Position numbers and translations under genes: made by a program. A stretch of 23,597 nucleotides of DNA. Source: an uncultured Actinomycetes bacterium (GTDB lineage: Bacteria; Actinomycetota; Actinomycetes; S36-B12). The notes below the pieces were generated by a model. The model searched no databases and was not told the origin of the DNA. It saw only the letters and a program-made list of their open reading frames with translations. The stretch is taken from positions 1 to 23,597 of the forward strand of contig CALFIA010000172.1 of the NCBI GenBank assembly GCA_937876275.1, written 5' to 3'. How positions within the stretch are numbered: position 1 is the stretch's first letter; each line of letters starts with the position of its first letter. Shown one piece after another: positions 1 through 8,120 of this stretch.

Positions 1-2
1 TC

Positions 3-137
3 TTCAGCTTCTTCCTCATTCGAATCCGCGACCGCGCGGCTGCGGGAATCGAGGAACTCGTGCATCATCATGAGGAGGAGGGGCCTGATCACAAGGGCCA
101 CGAACCCCGCTCCGGGGAAATTTCCCAGGGCGAATGA
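3..137 (+). CDS. 3' end of an unidentified protein gene (partial)
   Basis: An open frame enters from the left edge and stops at TGA 135-137, giving 44 visible codons. The peptide begins hydrophobic (FSFFLIRIRD), then has a charged, His/Glu-rich tail containing HHHEEE. Most codons end in G or C, as expected of coding DNA in a high-GC genome, and this is better than in the overlapping minus-strand frame. The hydrophobic-then-charged pattern would suit the cytoplasmic tail of a membrane protein, but this is inference and no family is recognised. The next gene in the same direction starts 113 bp downstream behind its own possible promoter. Confidence 0.5.
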   Translation, partial: FSFFLIRIRDRAAAGIEELVHHHEEEGPDHKGHEPRSGEISQGE

Positions 138-163
138 CAGCCGTGTAATTGGACTCATAGGAT
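134..163 (+). promoter_or_regulatory. Possible sigma-A-type promoter of the DUF3263 gene
   Basis: ATGACA at 134-139 (one mismatch to TTGACA) and TAGGAT at 158-163 (fits TANNNT) are separated by 18 nt. They lie between the end of the upstream reading frame and the ATG at 251, which would give a leader of about 80 nt. This rests on pattern matching only. Confidence 0.3.
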
Positions 164-250
164 GGGCACACCAGGACGAAAGCGACATGTTCTCGGGCAG
201 CCATACCGCTCGGGGGCCATGTCACTGACAGCACCACGGAGGCATTACGC

Positions 251-547
251 ATGGACGTCGCACGCACTCACCTCAGCTCCGAGGCAGCAGGGGCCATGCT
301 GAGTGACCGCGACCGCGAAATCCTCGAGTTCGAGCGCCAGTGGTGGCGCTACGCCGGCGCGAAGGAGCAGGCGATCCGCGAGCTCTTCGACATGAGTGCC
401 ACCCGGTACTACCAGATCGTCAACAACCTCATCGATACCCCGGAGGCCCTGGCCTTCGATCCGATGCTGGTCAAGCGGATGCGCCGCATGCGCGCCACCC
501 GCCAGCGTGCGCGTTCGGCTCGCCGCCTGGGCATCGAAGTCAACTAG
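251..547 (+). CDS. DUF3263 family protein
   Basis: Encodes a 98-residue protein matching the actinobacterial DUF3263 family almost end to end. Visible family blocks are LSDRDREILEFERQWWRYAG (residues 17-36), AIRELFDMSATRYYQIVN (41-58) and the basic C-terminal segment RMRATRQRARSARRLG. The middle part looks like a helix-turn-helix of the sigma-70 region 4 type (KEQAIRELFDMSATRYYQ), so DNA or RNA-polymerase binding is plausible, but the family has no established function that I know of. The start is supported by GGAGG at 238-242, eight nt before the ATG. In mycobacteria and streptomycetes, as I recall, this gene lies near groEL next to a LytR C-terminal-domain protein; here a sugar-binding protein occupies that position. 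Length is normal for the family. Confidence 0.9.
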   Translation: MDVARTHLSSEAAGAMLSDRDREILEFERQWWRYAGAKEQAIRELFDMSATRYYQIVNNLIDTPEALAFDPMLVKRMRRMRATRQRARSARRLGIEVN

Positions 548-649
548 TCGTTGATTCGAGGGTTTCCCTCGCCCACGCACCGTCTTCACTCGTCGCCGCC
601 ACGCGCTCTCACGCTTACGATGGGGATCACGACACGGACGGAGACTTGG

Positions 650-1867
650 ATGCGCACGAAGGTGGCAGTAGTCGCCGCGATCACGATCGCGGCAGGCGTG
701 ACCCTTGTCGGTTCACCGGCGCACGCGGCTCCCGCAGCAGCCGGGTTGACCATCTGGGCTGACCAGACTCGGGCAAACGTGCTGACCACCTCGTTTCCGA
801 AGGGCTTCGGCGGCAAGCCGCTCAACATCGTCGTCAAGGATTTCGCGGCCATCAAGTCCGAGTTGCCCACTGTGGCATTAAAGGACGCCCCTGATGTCAT
901 CGCCATGGAGCACGAGTGGGTCGGTGGGCTTGTCGAAAGCGAACTGCTCGCACCCACCAAGCTGACCTCCGAGCAGAAGGGTCTCTTCCCGGCGAACGTG
1001 CTTTCCGGATTCTCTTACGCAGGCAACCTTTATGGCGTTCCCGTGTCTTATGAAAACGTCGCACTGATCACTAACGCGAAGCTGATCAAGACAGCACCGG
1101 CAACCTTCGATGCGCTCGCTAAGAAGGCACTGAAACTCAAGAAGGCCGGCACGGTCACTGTTCCGTTTGCCGTGGGGCAAGGTGCGAGTGGTGACGCGTA
1201 TCGCATGTATCCGCTTTTCGCCGGCCTCGGCGGATACGTGTTCGGCTTTGACGCAGCGGGCATGGTCGACGTTCAGAACGTCGGCGTAAACAACGGAGTC
1301 TTCAAGAACAATCAGGCAAAGATCGACACCTGGAACAAGACGACGTTGATCGACTCGGCGCTGACGGCGGATGCCGCGAAAGACGCGTTCGTCAACGGTG
1401 ACTCTCCCTTCTGGATCACCGGCCCGTGGGACGCGGCTGCTCTGACTACCTTGAAGTTCAAGTACCGGGTCTCGCCGTTGCCGAACATCGTCACCGGCCT
1501 CGAGCCCTCGCCATTGCTGGGCATGAAGGGCTTCGCGGTCACCGCCTTCGCTGCGCAGCACAAGCGCAGCGCCCTGGCCAAGGATTTCCTGCGCACTGGG
1601 CTCACCGCCCTTCCGGTGCAGTCGGCGTTCGGTGCGGCAGCGGGCCGCATGCCTGCGGCAACTGCCGGCACGCCGGCCTCCACCTTGATCAAGGCCTTCG
1701 GCGTTGCCGGTGGCGCCGGGGTTCCGGTGCCGAATGTGCCTCAGATGAGCACGGTCTGGGCGCCTTTGGGCAAGGCCTGGGCCTCCTCGACTTCAGGGGC
1801 GGCGGCCGTGCCGGCCAAGGATGCCTTCGCCGAGGCTGAGCTCACCATCTCGACCGCGATCGGGTAA
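650..1867 (+). CDS. Secreted MalE-like maltose/maltodextrin-binding protein (orphan)
   Basis: Encodes 405 residues resembling extracytoplasmic solute-binding proteins of the MalE type. Family-like stretches are LTIWAD near the mature N-terminus, DAPDVIAMEHEWVGGLVESELLAP (compare the GPDII...GG...GLLA block of E. coli MalE), YGVPVSYENVALI, FVNGDSPFWITGPWD, and LLGMKGFAVTAF. ATG 650 is preferred over an in-frame ATG at 551: it follows a GGACGGAG-like ribosome binding site and begins a clean signal peptide (MRTKVAVVAAITIAAG, cleavage near AHA-AP). A TACGAT at 616-621 could serve as the -10 element. There is no cysteine after the signal sequence, so it is not a lipoprotein, which is unusual for a Gram-positive binding protein. 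No ABC permease or ATPase gene lies in the window. Sugar binding is inferred from resemblance only. Confidence 0.85.
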   Translation: MRTKVAVVAAITIAAGVTLVGSPAHAAPAAAGLTIWADQTRANVLTTSFPKGFGGKPLNIVVKDFAAIKSELPTVALKDAPDVIAMEHEWVGGLVESELLAPTKLTSEQKGLFPANVLSGFSYAGNLYGVPVSYENVALITNAKLIKTAPATFDALAKKALKLKKAGTVTVPFAVGQGASGDAYRMYPLFAGLGGYVFGFDAAGMVDVQNVGVNNGVFKNNQAKIDTWNKTTLIDSALTADAAKDAFVNGDSPFWITGPWDAAALTTLKFKYRVSPLPNIVTGLEPSPLLGMKGFAVTAFAAQHKRSALAKDFLRTGLTALPVQSAFGAAAGRMPAATAGTPASTLIKAFGVAGGAGVPVPNVPQMSTVWAPLGKAWASSTSGAAAVPAKDAFAEAELTISTAIG

Positions 1868-1876
1868 TCCGCGCCG

Positions 1877-1903
1877 TTTGCACTCACCAGGGGAGAGTGC
1901 TAA
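1877..1903. promoter_or_regulatory. CIRCE operator 1 (HrcA site) of groEL
   Basis: TTTGCACTC (1877-1885), a 9-nt spacer, then GAGTGCTAA (1895-1903). The established CIRCE consensus is TTAGCACTC-N9-GAGTGCTAA, so this site has the exact spacing and a single mismatch, in the left arm. It overlaps the likely -35 and -10 elements of groEL, a position suited to repression by HrcA. hrcA itself is not in the window. Confidence 0.95.
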
Positions 1904-1906
1904 TTT
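1879..1906 (+). promoter_or_regulatory. Probable sigma-A promoter of groEL
   Basis: TTGCAC (1879-1884) and TAATTT (1901-1906, fits TANNNT) are 16 nt apart and embedded in CIRCE operator 1. Transcription would start near 1912-1914, inside the second operator, giving a leader of about 68 nt. The assignment is inferred from spacing and position. Confidence 0.5.
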
Positions 1907-1910
1907 TGGA

Positions 1911-1937
1911 TTAGCACTCGAGCCCTGAGAGTGACAA
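1911..1937. promoter_or_regulatory. CIRCE operator 2 of groEL
   Basis: TTAGCACTC (1911-1919, perfect left arm), a 9-nt spacer, then GAGTGACAA (1929-1937, 7 of 9 matches to GAGTGCTAA). It begins 34 bp after operator 1. The right arm of operator 1 and the left arm of operator 2 also form a perfect 9-bp inverted repeat with a 7-nt gap. The site would cover the transcription start and the early leader. Confidence 0.8.
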
Positions 1938-1980
1938 CTCCTAGGGCCGTCCGTACTGATGTTCCGGGAGGAACTACCCC

Positions 1981-3615
<1,635 letters not shown>

Positions 3616-3650
3616 GAATTCGACTCCTAGGAAGTTCAGCTACACCTTTT

Positions 3651-3686
3651 CGAAGGGCGGTTCCCCTGTGGGGGAGCCGCCCTTCG
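3651..3686. terminator. Hairpin terminator between groEL and the response regulator gene
   Basis: The arms 3651-3666 and 3671-3686 pair over 16 positions with a single G-U type wobble and a TGTG loop. The hairpin lies 35 nt after the groEL stop and 10 nt from the stop of the convergent response regulator gene, so it probably ends both transcripts. There is no clear T-tract on either strand, as is common for GC-rich actinobacterial terminators. Confidence 0.8.
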
Positions 3687-3696
3687 CATATGTGAA

Positions 3697-4452
3697 CTAC
3701 TGCGTCACGCGAGTTGATGGCGCATAGCGCTGCAGGTACATCACTGCGGAAGTAACGCGAGCATTGGCGTCCTTGTCACCAAGGATGCCCAGGCGCTGGT
3801 AGATCTGCGTGAGGTGGTACTCCACGGACTTCTCGGATGATGCGAGCTTGCGGGCAATAGCCGCATTCGACATGCCCTGAGCGACACAGGCGAGGATCTC
3901 GCGCTGCTGAACAGTGAGTGTCTCTACGGCTTCTTCGGTCGGGGTTGCCGAATCCTTCACCCGAGGGTCGACGAATGACTGGGTTGCCGCGGTGAAGAGC
4001 AGTTCGCCGAGGTGAGCCCGGCCATCGATACTCGATTTGAGGATGTAGGACCAATACGCGCGCTCAGGCTCAGGGAGATCATCGATCAGTGGTGGCCTGC
4101 GGTGATCGGAGAGCAGGCAGACACGAATATGAGGAAAGCTCGCTCGAACCTTTCTCGCCAGATCAATGCCGATGCCATCGGGAAGATGCAGATCGACGGT
4201 GACGAGATTCGTGGTGGCCCAGGGAATCTGATTCGCGGCCTCACCCTGAGAGCCGGCCATCGCTGTCAAAGTGAGGAGAGGGTGCTTCTCGATCGCTTCG
4301 GCGAGGATCTCGCGAAAGATGGCGGCATCTTCGACGATGGCCACTCCGAGGAGCAGCGCGTCAGCGGCCTGCGCGTTATCGCGCGGCTCGGTCGTCGCAT
4401 GCTCATCCGTGCCCACATGGCTATTGTGCTGGGGAGCAGAAGGGATGGGCAT
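3697..4452 (-). CDS. NarL/FixJ-family response regulator
   Basis: Encodes a 251-residue two-domain regulator. The receiver domain (about 35-155) shows the acidic pair Glu41-Asp42, the probable phosphoacceptor Asp87 in TVDLHLPDG, Ser115 in LLSDH, and Lys139 in YILKSS. The LuxR-type helix-turn-helix (about 178-240) shows LTVQQREILACVAQGMSNAAIA and SVEYHLTQIYQRLGI. It should bind DNA when phosphorylated by the divergent kinase at 4455-5588; the pairing is inferred from adjacency. The first 34 residues before the receiver are hydrophilic and unusual. The start ATG lies 2 nt from the kinase start on the other strand. A TAGAGT (4465-4470, minus strand) lies 12 nt upstream and could be a -10 element, implying a very short leader. 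Targets are unknown. Confidence 0.93.
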   Translation of the reverse strand: MPIPSAPQHNSHVGTDEHATTEPRDNAQAADALLLGVAIVEDAAIFREILAEAIEKHPLLTLTAMAGSQGEAANQIPWATTNLVTVDLHLPDGIGIDLARKVRASFPHIRVCLLSDHRRPPLIDDLPEPERAYWSYILKSSIDGRAHLGELLFTAATQSFVDPRVKDSATPTEEAVETLTVQQREILACVAQGMSNAAIARKLASSEKSVEYHLTQIYQRLGILGDKDANARVTSAVMYLQRYAPSTRVTQ

Positions 4453-4454
4453 TC

Positions 4455-5588
4455 GTGGAGCGAAACTCTAGGGGTTTCCCTCAGTTCGGCCTGTCTGACC
4501 TTCGACGTACTCAAGTGCTCTACGGAGCCCTTCTTGCCCTGGTGCTTACCGTTGTCGGACCTGTCGTGGGCGTCATCGCGGATGTGAGCATCAAGGGTCA
4601 ATCGCTCGGCTATTCAGTCGCCGTCCGACTTGGCCTTAACTTGCTCACAGCGATCGCGACCGTGATCTGCCTCTACCTGCTTATTGGCTGGTCTCGAGTT
4701 GATCCAACCCGCACGCGCGATCTGATCCTCGTCGGAATCGTCACCGGCTTCGTCCTCTTGATCGTTCGCGTGGGTGCACTCAAGGCGATTTATGCCCGAG
4801 ATCCAACGCTGAGCACGAGCTGGATTCCGGTCGAAGCGTCTGTGGTGCTCATCTTCACCGTTCTGCTCGTGCTGGTTCTCCTTCTCGTCGCTCAACGAGA
4901 GCGGCTCGGCACGGCAGAGCGTCTGCTCGCAGACGAGGCTCGACGGGCGCTGCACGATGACTCTGAACTGCTGCGTGCACGAGTCTTCGATCACCTGCAT
5001 GGCACGGTGCAATCGGAATTGCTGGTGGCGCGCATTCGGCTGGTTGATGTCGCTGAGGAGCTCGCGGACCCGGATGCAGCCGAGGTGCTGAGAAGCATCG
5101 CAGCGCGACTCCTTCGTGTTCATGAGACCCAGGTGCGCGCTTTCGCTCACTCTGTCGTGGGCGAAGGAATTGACGCGGGGCTCAGTGATGCAGTGGCTGT
5201 TCTTGCCGTGTCAATGGAAGACCTCTGCGAGGTGACCACATCCATCTCCGATGAGTTCATCGAATTGGAACGCATGACTCCGATCGAGGTTGGCGCCCCC
5301 GTGCAGCTGGCGATGTATCGCATCATCGAGGAGTCCCTGGTAAATGCCATACGTCATGGTCGAGCACGCAATGCGGAAGTGCGAGTGGAGATTGCCGGCG
5401 GCGGTCGTCGGGGATCTCCGATCGAGATCGTGGTGAGCAACGATGGCAGCATGCCGGCGGCGGAGGCTGCTGATGGCGCAGGTATGCGCATGATGAGGGT
5501 GCGAGCCTCTGCTTACCGCGGCACGGTGCAGGCCGAGGTTCTCGACGGCCGATACCTCGTGCGCGCGCTACTGGAATGGCCGTCGTAA
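4455..5588 (+). CDS. NarL-type sensor histidine kinase
   Basis: Encodes a 377-residue membrane kinase. Four hydrophobic segments are visible at about 22-46, 53-79, 89-110 and 126-147, with little extracytoplasmic sequence. A short coiled region leads to an H-box, RVFDHLHGTVQSEL, with candidate phospho-His182; the residue after it is Gly rather than the commoner Asp/Glu. The ATPase domain has an N-box at 291-302 (EESLVNAIRHG, Asn297) and a glycine box GAGMRMMRVRAS (341-352). The start is taken as GTG 4455, which follows a GAAGGGA ribosome binding site at about 4438-4444; a later GTG at 4515 has no such site. It forms a divergent two-component pair with the regulator at 3697-4452. The signal sensed is unknown. 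Confidence 0.92.
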   Translation: MERNSRGFPQFGLSDLRRTQVLYGALLALVLTVVGPVVGVIADVSIKGQSLGYSVAVRLGLNLLTAIATVICLYLLIGWSRVDPTRTRDLILVGIVTGFVLLIVRVGALKAIYARDPTLSTSWIPVEASVVLIFTVLLVLVLLLVAQRERLGTAERLLADEARRALHDDSELLRARVFDHLHGTVQSELLVARIRLVDVAEELADPDAAEVLRSIAARLLRVHETQVRAFAHSVVGEGIDAGLSDAVAVLAVSMEDLCEVTTSISDEFIELERMTPIEVGAPVQLAMYRIIEESLVNAIRHGRARNAEVRVEIAGGGRRGSPIEIVVSNDGSMPAAEAADGAGMRMMRVRASAYRGTVQAEVLDGRYLVRALLEWPS

Positions 5589-5675
5589 CGGGAGACGTCA
5601 GTTGTGGTTAGTCACGCACGATTTCAGCATGGCGCGCCGGCTGGTTCCGACCTCACCGTCGCTTTGGGTCACGGT

Positions 5676-6371
5676 CTACTTTTTCGTGACGGTAGTGCGG
5701 AACAAGATGGAGTTATCGAGCTTGAGATCTGGCCCCCAGATCAACTTCGCACTCGAATCCCAGGAGATGTCGTTGTAGCCTTCCTTCACTCCCACCTCGG
5801 CCGCGGTGTAGACCGAGGCATTGCTCCAGCCCTTGGTGGAGTACGAAGCAGCTGACCAGTTCTTGGGCTCGCTCGTCGTCGACGACTTGCAGTCGGTCAG
5901 GGGGTTGCTTGAGGTCACGCACGTCGGATTCAGGGGCGCTTCGTTCAGGACGAGTGTCTTCCAGGAACCGTTCGTGGCCGCGACGATCTTGCCCGTCTTG
6001 TTATCGCGAATCTGGGCGATCAGGCCGCCATCGCCGATCTGCTGCTTCGCCGTGCCGATGTACTCCAGTCCGGAGCCATTCTCGGTGTAGTCCTTGCCCT
6101 GGATTCCGATCGTCAGTGGGTAGGTGGCGGTAAAGGTAATCGACTCCGAGTTGAACGAGCGCTCGGTGGTGATCGGCACCGAATCCTGCCCAACCTTCTT
6201 GCCGTTCACGTACAGCGCGAACCAGTTGTCGGCCCACACCTGAGCGGTGAACGTCGAAGTCTTGGCAGTCGGCTGCGATGCGCTGGCGGAAGTGGAGGCG
6301 GCTACCGGTGCGATTGCGGCCGAAGCGGCGATCGTCAGGGCCGCGATCTTCCTCGTGAGTGTGACATTCAT
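5676..6371 (-). CDS. Secreted galactose-binding-like (jelly-roll) protein
   Basis: Encodes 231 residues with a Sec signal peptide (MNVTLTRKIAALTIAASAAI..., cleavage near ASA-SQ). The mature part shows motifs typical of galactose-binding-like beta-sandwich domains: WADNWFALYVNGKKVG early, GGLIAQI and NGSWKTL in the middle, and KGWSNASV later. Two cysteines (in PTCV and TDCK) could form a disulfide. The family is not recognised with certainty, and binding to carbohydrate is inference. ATG 6371 is chosen over an in-frame ATG at 6419 because it follows a perfect GGAGGT and begins the signal peptide. The YHYH gene's TAA lies 4 nt upstream, next to that ribosome binding site, so this is the third gene of a leftward secreted-protein operon. 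Confidence 0.8.
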   Translation of the reverse strand: MNVTLTRKIAALTIAASAAIAPVAASTSASASQPTAKTSTFTAQVWADNWFALYVNGKKVGQDSVPITTERSFNSESITFTATYPLTIGIQGKDYTENGSGLEYIGTAKQQIGDGGLIAQIRDNKTGKIVAATNGSWKTLVLNEAPLNPTCVTSSNPLTDCKSSTTSEPKNWSAASYSTKGWSNASVYTAAEVGVKEGYNDISWDSSAKLIWGPDLKLDNSILFRTTVTKK

Positions 6372-6375
6372 GTCG

Positions 6376-7413
6376 TTACCTCCGTGCGTAGGTCTCGTGC
6401 GATTGCTTGCCGGATGCATCAGTGAAGGTCATGTCGACCGACTGAAGAGTCGCGGTGTAGTCGATGTGGTACGTGCCGCCGTTATAGGTGTACGTGAGCG
6501 CAAACTTCGAATCACCGCTGCGCGCGAAGTCAGTGATCTTTGCTCCCGGCAGCGGCTTACCGTCATTGCGGAAGGGGTAGGCGACCGGCTGCGGGTCGAC
6601 CTGACCGTCCTTGACGGTGACCTCGCCGTGCATACCGCCATTGATGTACGGGTAGGTAGTCGTGCCGTGATAGTGGTACTTGCCCTTGTAGGTGTGGCCA
6701 TTGAAGGAGTCGAGCTTCTTCATGGGCGCACCATCGGGCTCGAGTGCACCGTAGAGCGGGTAACCATCGAGCGCGTACGCAATGGGCTTGGTGGCTCCCA
6801 CGGTGCGCGACAGGTGAAGCGGCGCAACGTGGTAGTGATAGTCGTCGGCACGGCCGCAGTGACCACCCCAGTTATCGAGTTCGCCGATCAGGTAGGAATC
6901 CTCGCCTCGATTGTTGAGTGCATTGAAGATCGGGATGCCGTCGGCGGCAAGGGCAATCGCTCCGCGGAAGAGATTGCTCTTTGCGGAGATGGGATTAGCT
7001 GCCGGCTTCGGACTCACCGGGATCTTCCAGGCATTGCCACCGGTGTAGGGCTGCGGCACAGGAACCTGCTGCTGCCAGTTGGTGATACCCGTCATCATGT
7101 TGTGCGGCGGAAGCCCGGTGCTCTCAATCAGGTAGTACTGGCCTGACTTCATCGTGCGCACCGAAGAGCTGAAGGCGCTGAATCCGGGCAGGTTCACGGT
7201 GGAACCGGCCGCGAAAGCCTGCTGAGGCTTGATCAACGAGCTGCAGAGCGCGACACCGAAGCCTGCGGCCACCCCTGTGAGAAGTGATCGCCTGCTGAGC
7301 GCTCGAGGTGCCGTGTCGGTGTGAGGGTGAACATGCTCTTCATCATGCGGATGCACGTGTGGGTGAATGTGATCGTCGAACCCATGGTCATGATCAACGT
7401 GTGTAAGTGGCAT
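6376..7413 (-). CDS. Tat-exported YHYH-domain protein with a His-rich N-terminus
   Basis: Encodes 345 residues. The first 33 contain 11 histidines in HDH, HPHVHPH and HVHPH clusters, a likely metal-binding head. A twin-arginine signal follows (LSRRSLLTG, then GVAAGFGVALCSS). The exported body carries YHYH-family hallmarks: HCGRADDYHYHVAPLHL and, later, GKYHYHGTTTYPYINGGMHGE. The YHYH family is thought to bind metal, but no activity is established that I know of. A Tat signal suggests folding, perhaps with cofactor loaded, before export. The gene overlaps the 3' end of the PEBP-like gene by 20 nt and is closely followed by the galactose-binding-like gene, so the three are probably co-transcribed. 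An alternative start after the His-rich head is not supported by a ribosome binding site I could find. Confidence 0.88.
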   Translation of the reverse strand: MPLTHVDHDHGFDDHIHPHVHPHDEEHVHPHTDTAPRALSRRSLLTGVAAGFGVALCSSLIKPQQAFAAGSTVNLPGFSAFSSSVRTMKSGQYYLIESTGLPPHNMMTGITNWQQQVPVPQPYTGGNAWKIPVSPKPAANPISAKSNLFRGAIALAADGIPIFNALNNRGEDSYLIGELDNWGGHCGRADDYHYHVAPLHLSRTVGATKPIAYALDGYPLYGALEPDGAPMKKLDSFNGHTYKGKYHYHGTTTYPYINGGMHGEVTVKDGQVDPQPVAYPFRNDGKPLPGAKITDFARSGDSKFALTYTYNGGTYHIDYTATLQSVDMTFTDASGKQSHETYARR

Positions 7414-7945
7414 CGAGCACCGCCTTCGAGAGAGTTATGCCGGAAATCGCAGAGAGAACCTGGTCTCGGGTCACCGAGGCAGTCGACGTCTTCGGGAGAT
7501 TAGGCGTGCCGGAGAGCGCGTAGACAGTGATCGTGTAGGTCTTGGCGCCGGGGCCCTTCGAGCAAGGCGGTGCATAGCCGATTTCACGATTGACGCTATT
7601 GCCGCCGAGGTAACCGACCGTGGTGGCCCCGGCTGCAAGGGAGCGCGTCTTCGCCGGGATATCCCAGTCGAGGAAGTACCAGTGATGACCGCCGTCCGGT
7701 GGAACGTGATCCATCACGATCGCGTATCCCTTGGTGCCCTTGGGAGCACCGCTCCATCTCAGCGCAGGACTAATGCTCTGACCGTCGCATGTGTACGTCA
7801 CAGGCAAGGTTCCTGCGACTGCCGACGGAATTGAGACAGTGAAGCCTGACGTCACGGCAGATGCTGTGGATGCGCCTGCGAATGTCACGCACGCAGCCAG
7901 GGCCGCGGACAGTGATACGCGAGCGATAAGTGATGTAGTGCGCAT
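7394..7945 (-). CDS. Secreted PEBP (YbhB/YbcL, Raf kinase inhibitor-like) protein
   Basis: Encodes 183 residues with a Sec signal peptide (MRTTSLIARVSLSAALAA..., cleavage near ASA-VT). The mature chain matches bacterial phosphatidylethanolamine-binding proteins: YTCDGQSISPALRWSGAPKGTKGYAIVMDHVPPDGGHHWYFLDWDIPA holds the first ligand-site block (Asp and His-His-Trp), and GYAPPCSKGPGAKTYTITVYAL the second. Bacterial members bind small anionic or lipid-like ligands; the natural ligand is usually unknown. ATG 7945 is preferred over an in-frame ATG at 8038: it follows GGAGGGAAC and begins the signal peptide. It is the first gene of the leftward operon with the YHYH and galactose-binding-like genes. 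A TAACTT (7968-7973, minus strand) could be the -10 element, with a PhoP-like direct repeat further upstream. Confidence 0.93.
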   Translation of the reverse strand: MRTTSLIARVSLSAALAACVTFAGASTASAVTSGFTVSIPSAVAGTLPVTYTCDGQSISPALRWSGAPKGTKGYAIVMDHVPPDGGHHWYFLDWDIPAKTRSLAAGATTVGYLGGNSVNREIGYAPPCSKGPGAKTYTITVYALSGTPNLPKTSTASVTRDQVLSAISGITLSKAVLDATYTR

Positions 7946-8004
7946 GTCGGTTCCCTCCTGGTGGATGAAGTTATCGGTGTCTTCCCCGGAGGAAACACCC
8001 CGAA

Positions 8005-8022
8005 ACTGTGCTGGGCCTGTGA
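8005..8022 (-). promoter_or_regulatory. PhoP-like direct repeat upstream of the PEBP-YHYH operon
   Basis: On the minus strand this reads TCACAGG-CCCA-GCACAGT, two 7-mers with 11-bp periodicity. Compared with TCACAGC-N4-TCACAGC, which I recall as the M. tuberculosis PhoP consensus, the half-sites match 6 of 7 and 5 of 7. The site lies 59 bp upstream of the PEBP start codon and about 31 bp from a candidate -10 element, suitable for an OmpR-family activator. No phoPR genes are in the window. Confidence 0.4.
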
Positions 8023-8070
8023 GGTGTTCGGGAATCACTTGTGAACTCAGTCATTCCTGCTGGCCGATAA

Positions 8071-8099
8071 TTCACAGCGAACTCACAGCTTTCTATGAA
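8071..8099 (+). promoter_or_regulatory. Possible promoter of the peroxidase gene
   Basis: TTCACA (8071-8076, 5 of 6 to TTGACA) and TATGAA (8094-8099, 4 of 6 to TATAAT) are 17 nt apart. A start near 8106 would give an 80-nt leader that contains the inverted repeat at 8121-8172. The -10 element is weak, and the -35 overlaps the direct repeat. Confidence 0.3.
8072..8089 (+). promoter_or_regulatory. PhoP-like direct repeat upstream of the peroxidase gene
   Basis: TCACAGC (8072-8078), GAAC, TCACAGC (8083-8089): two perfect 7-mers with 11-bp periodicity. This is an exact match to the PhoP box consensus I recall for M. tuberculosis. The site is 96 bp upstream of the peroxidase ATG and overlaps a possible -35 element (TTCACA, 8071-8076). 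The repeat itself is seen directly; the identity of the regulator is inference. Confidence 0.55.
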
Positions 8100-8120
8100 T
8101 CTCTGGCCAGGTTTGTCCCG

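Noticed and set aside
16..267. Minus-strand frame at the left edge
   Set aside because: It overlaps the start of the DUF3263 gene and its promoter region, and its codon pattern is poorer than that of the plus-strand frame ending at 137.
878..1561. 227-codon open frame on the minus strand
   Set aside because: It lies wholly opposite the MalE-like gene, has no ribosome binding site and gives a low-complexity Arg/Val-rich product with no family resemblance.
5589..5675. Intergenic stretch between the kinase and the galactose-binding-like gene
   Set aside because: Examined for a convergent terminator; no convincing hairpin was found.
6247..7146. 299-codon open frame on the plus strand
   Set aside because: It is antisense to the YHYH gene and the N-terminal part of the galactose-binding-like gene, both of which have clear family motifs, signals and ribosome sites.
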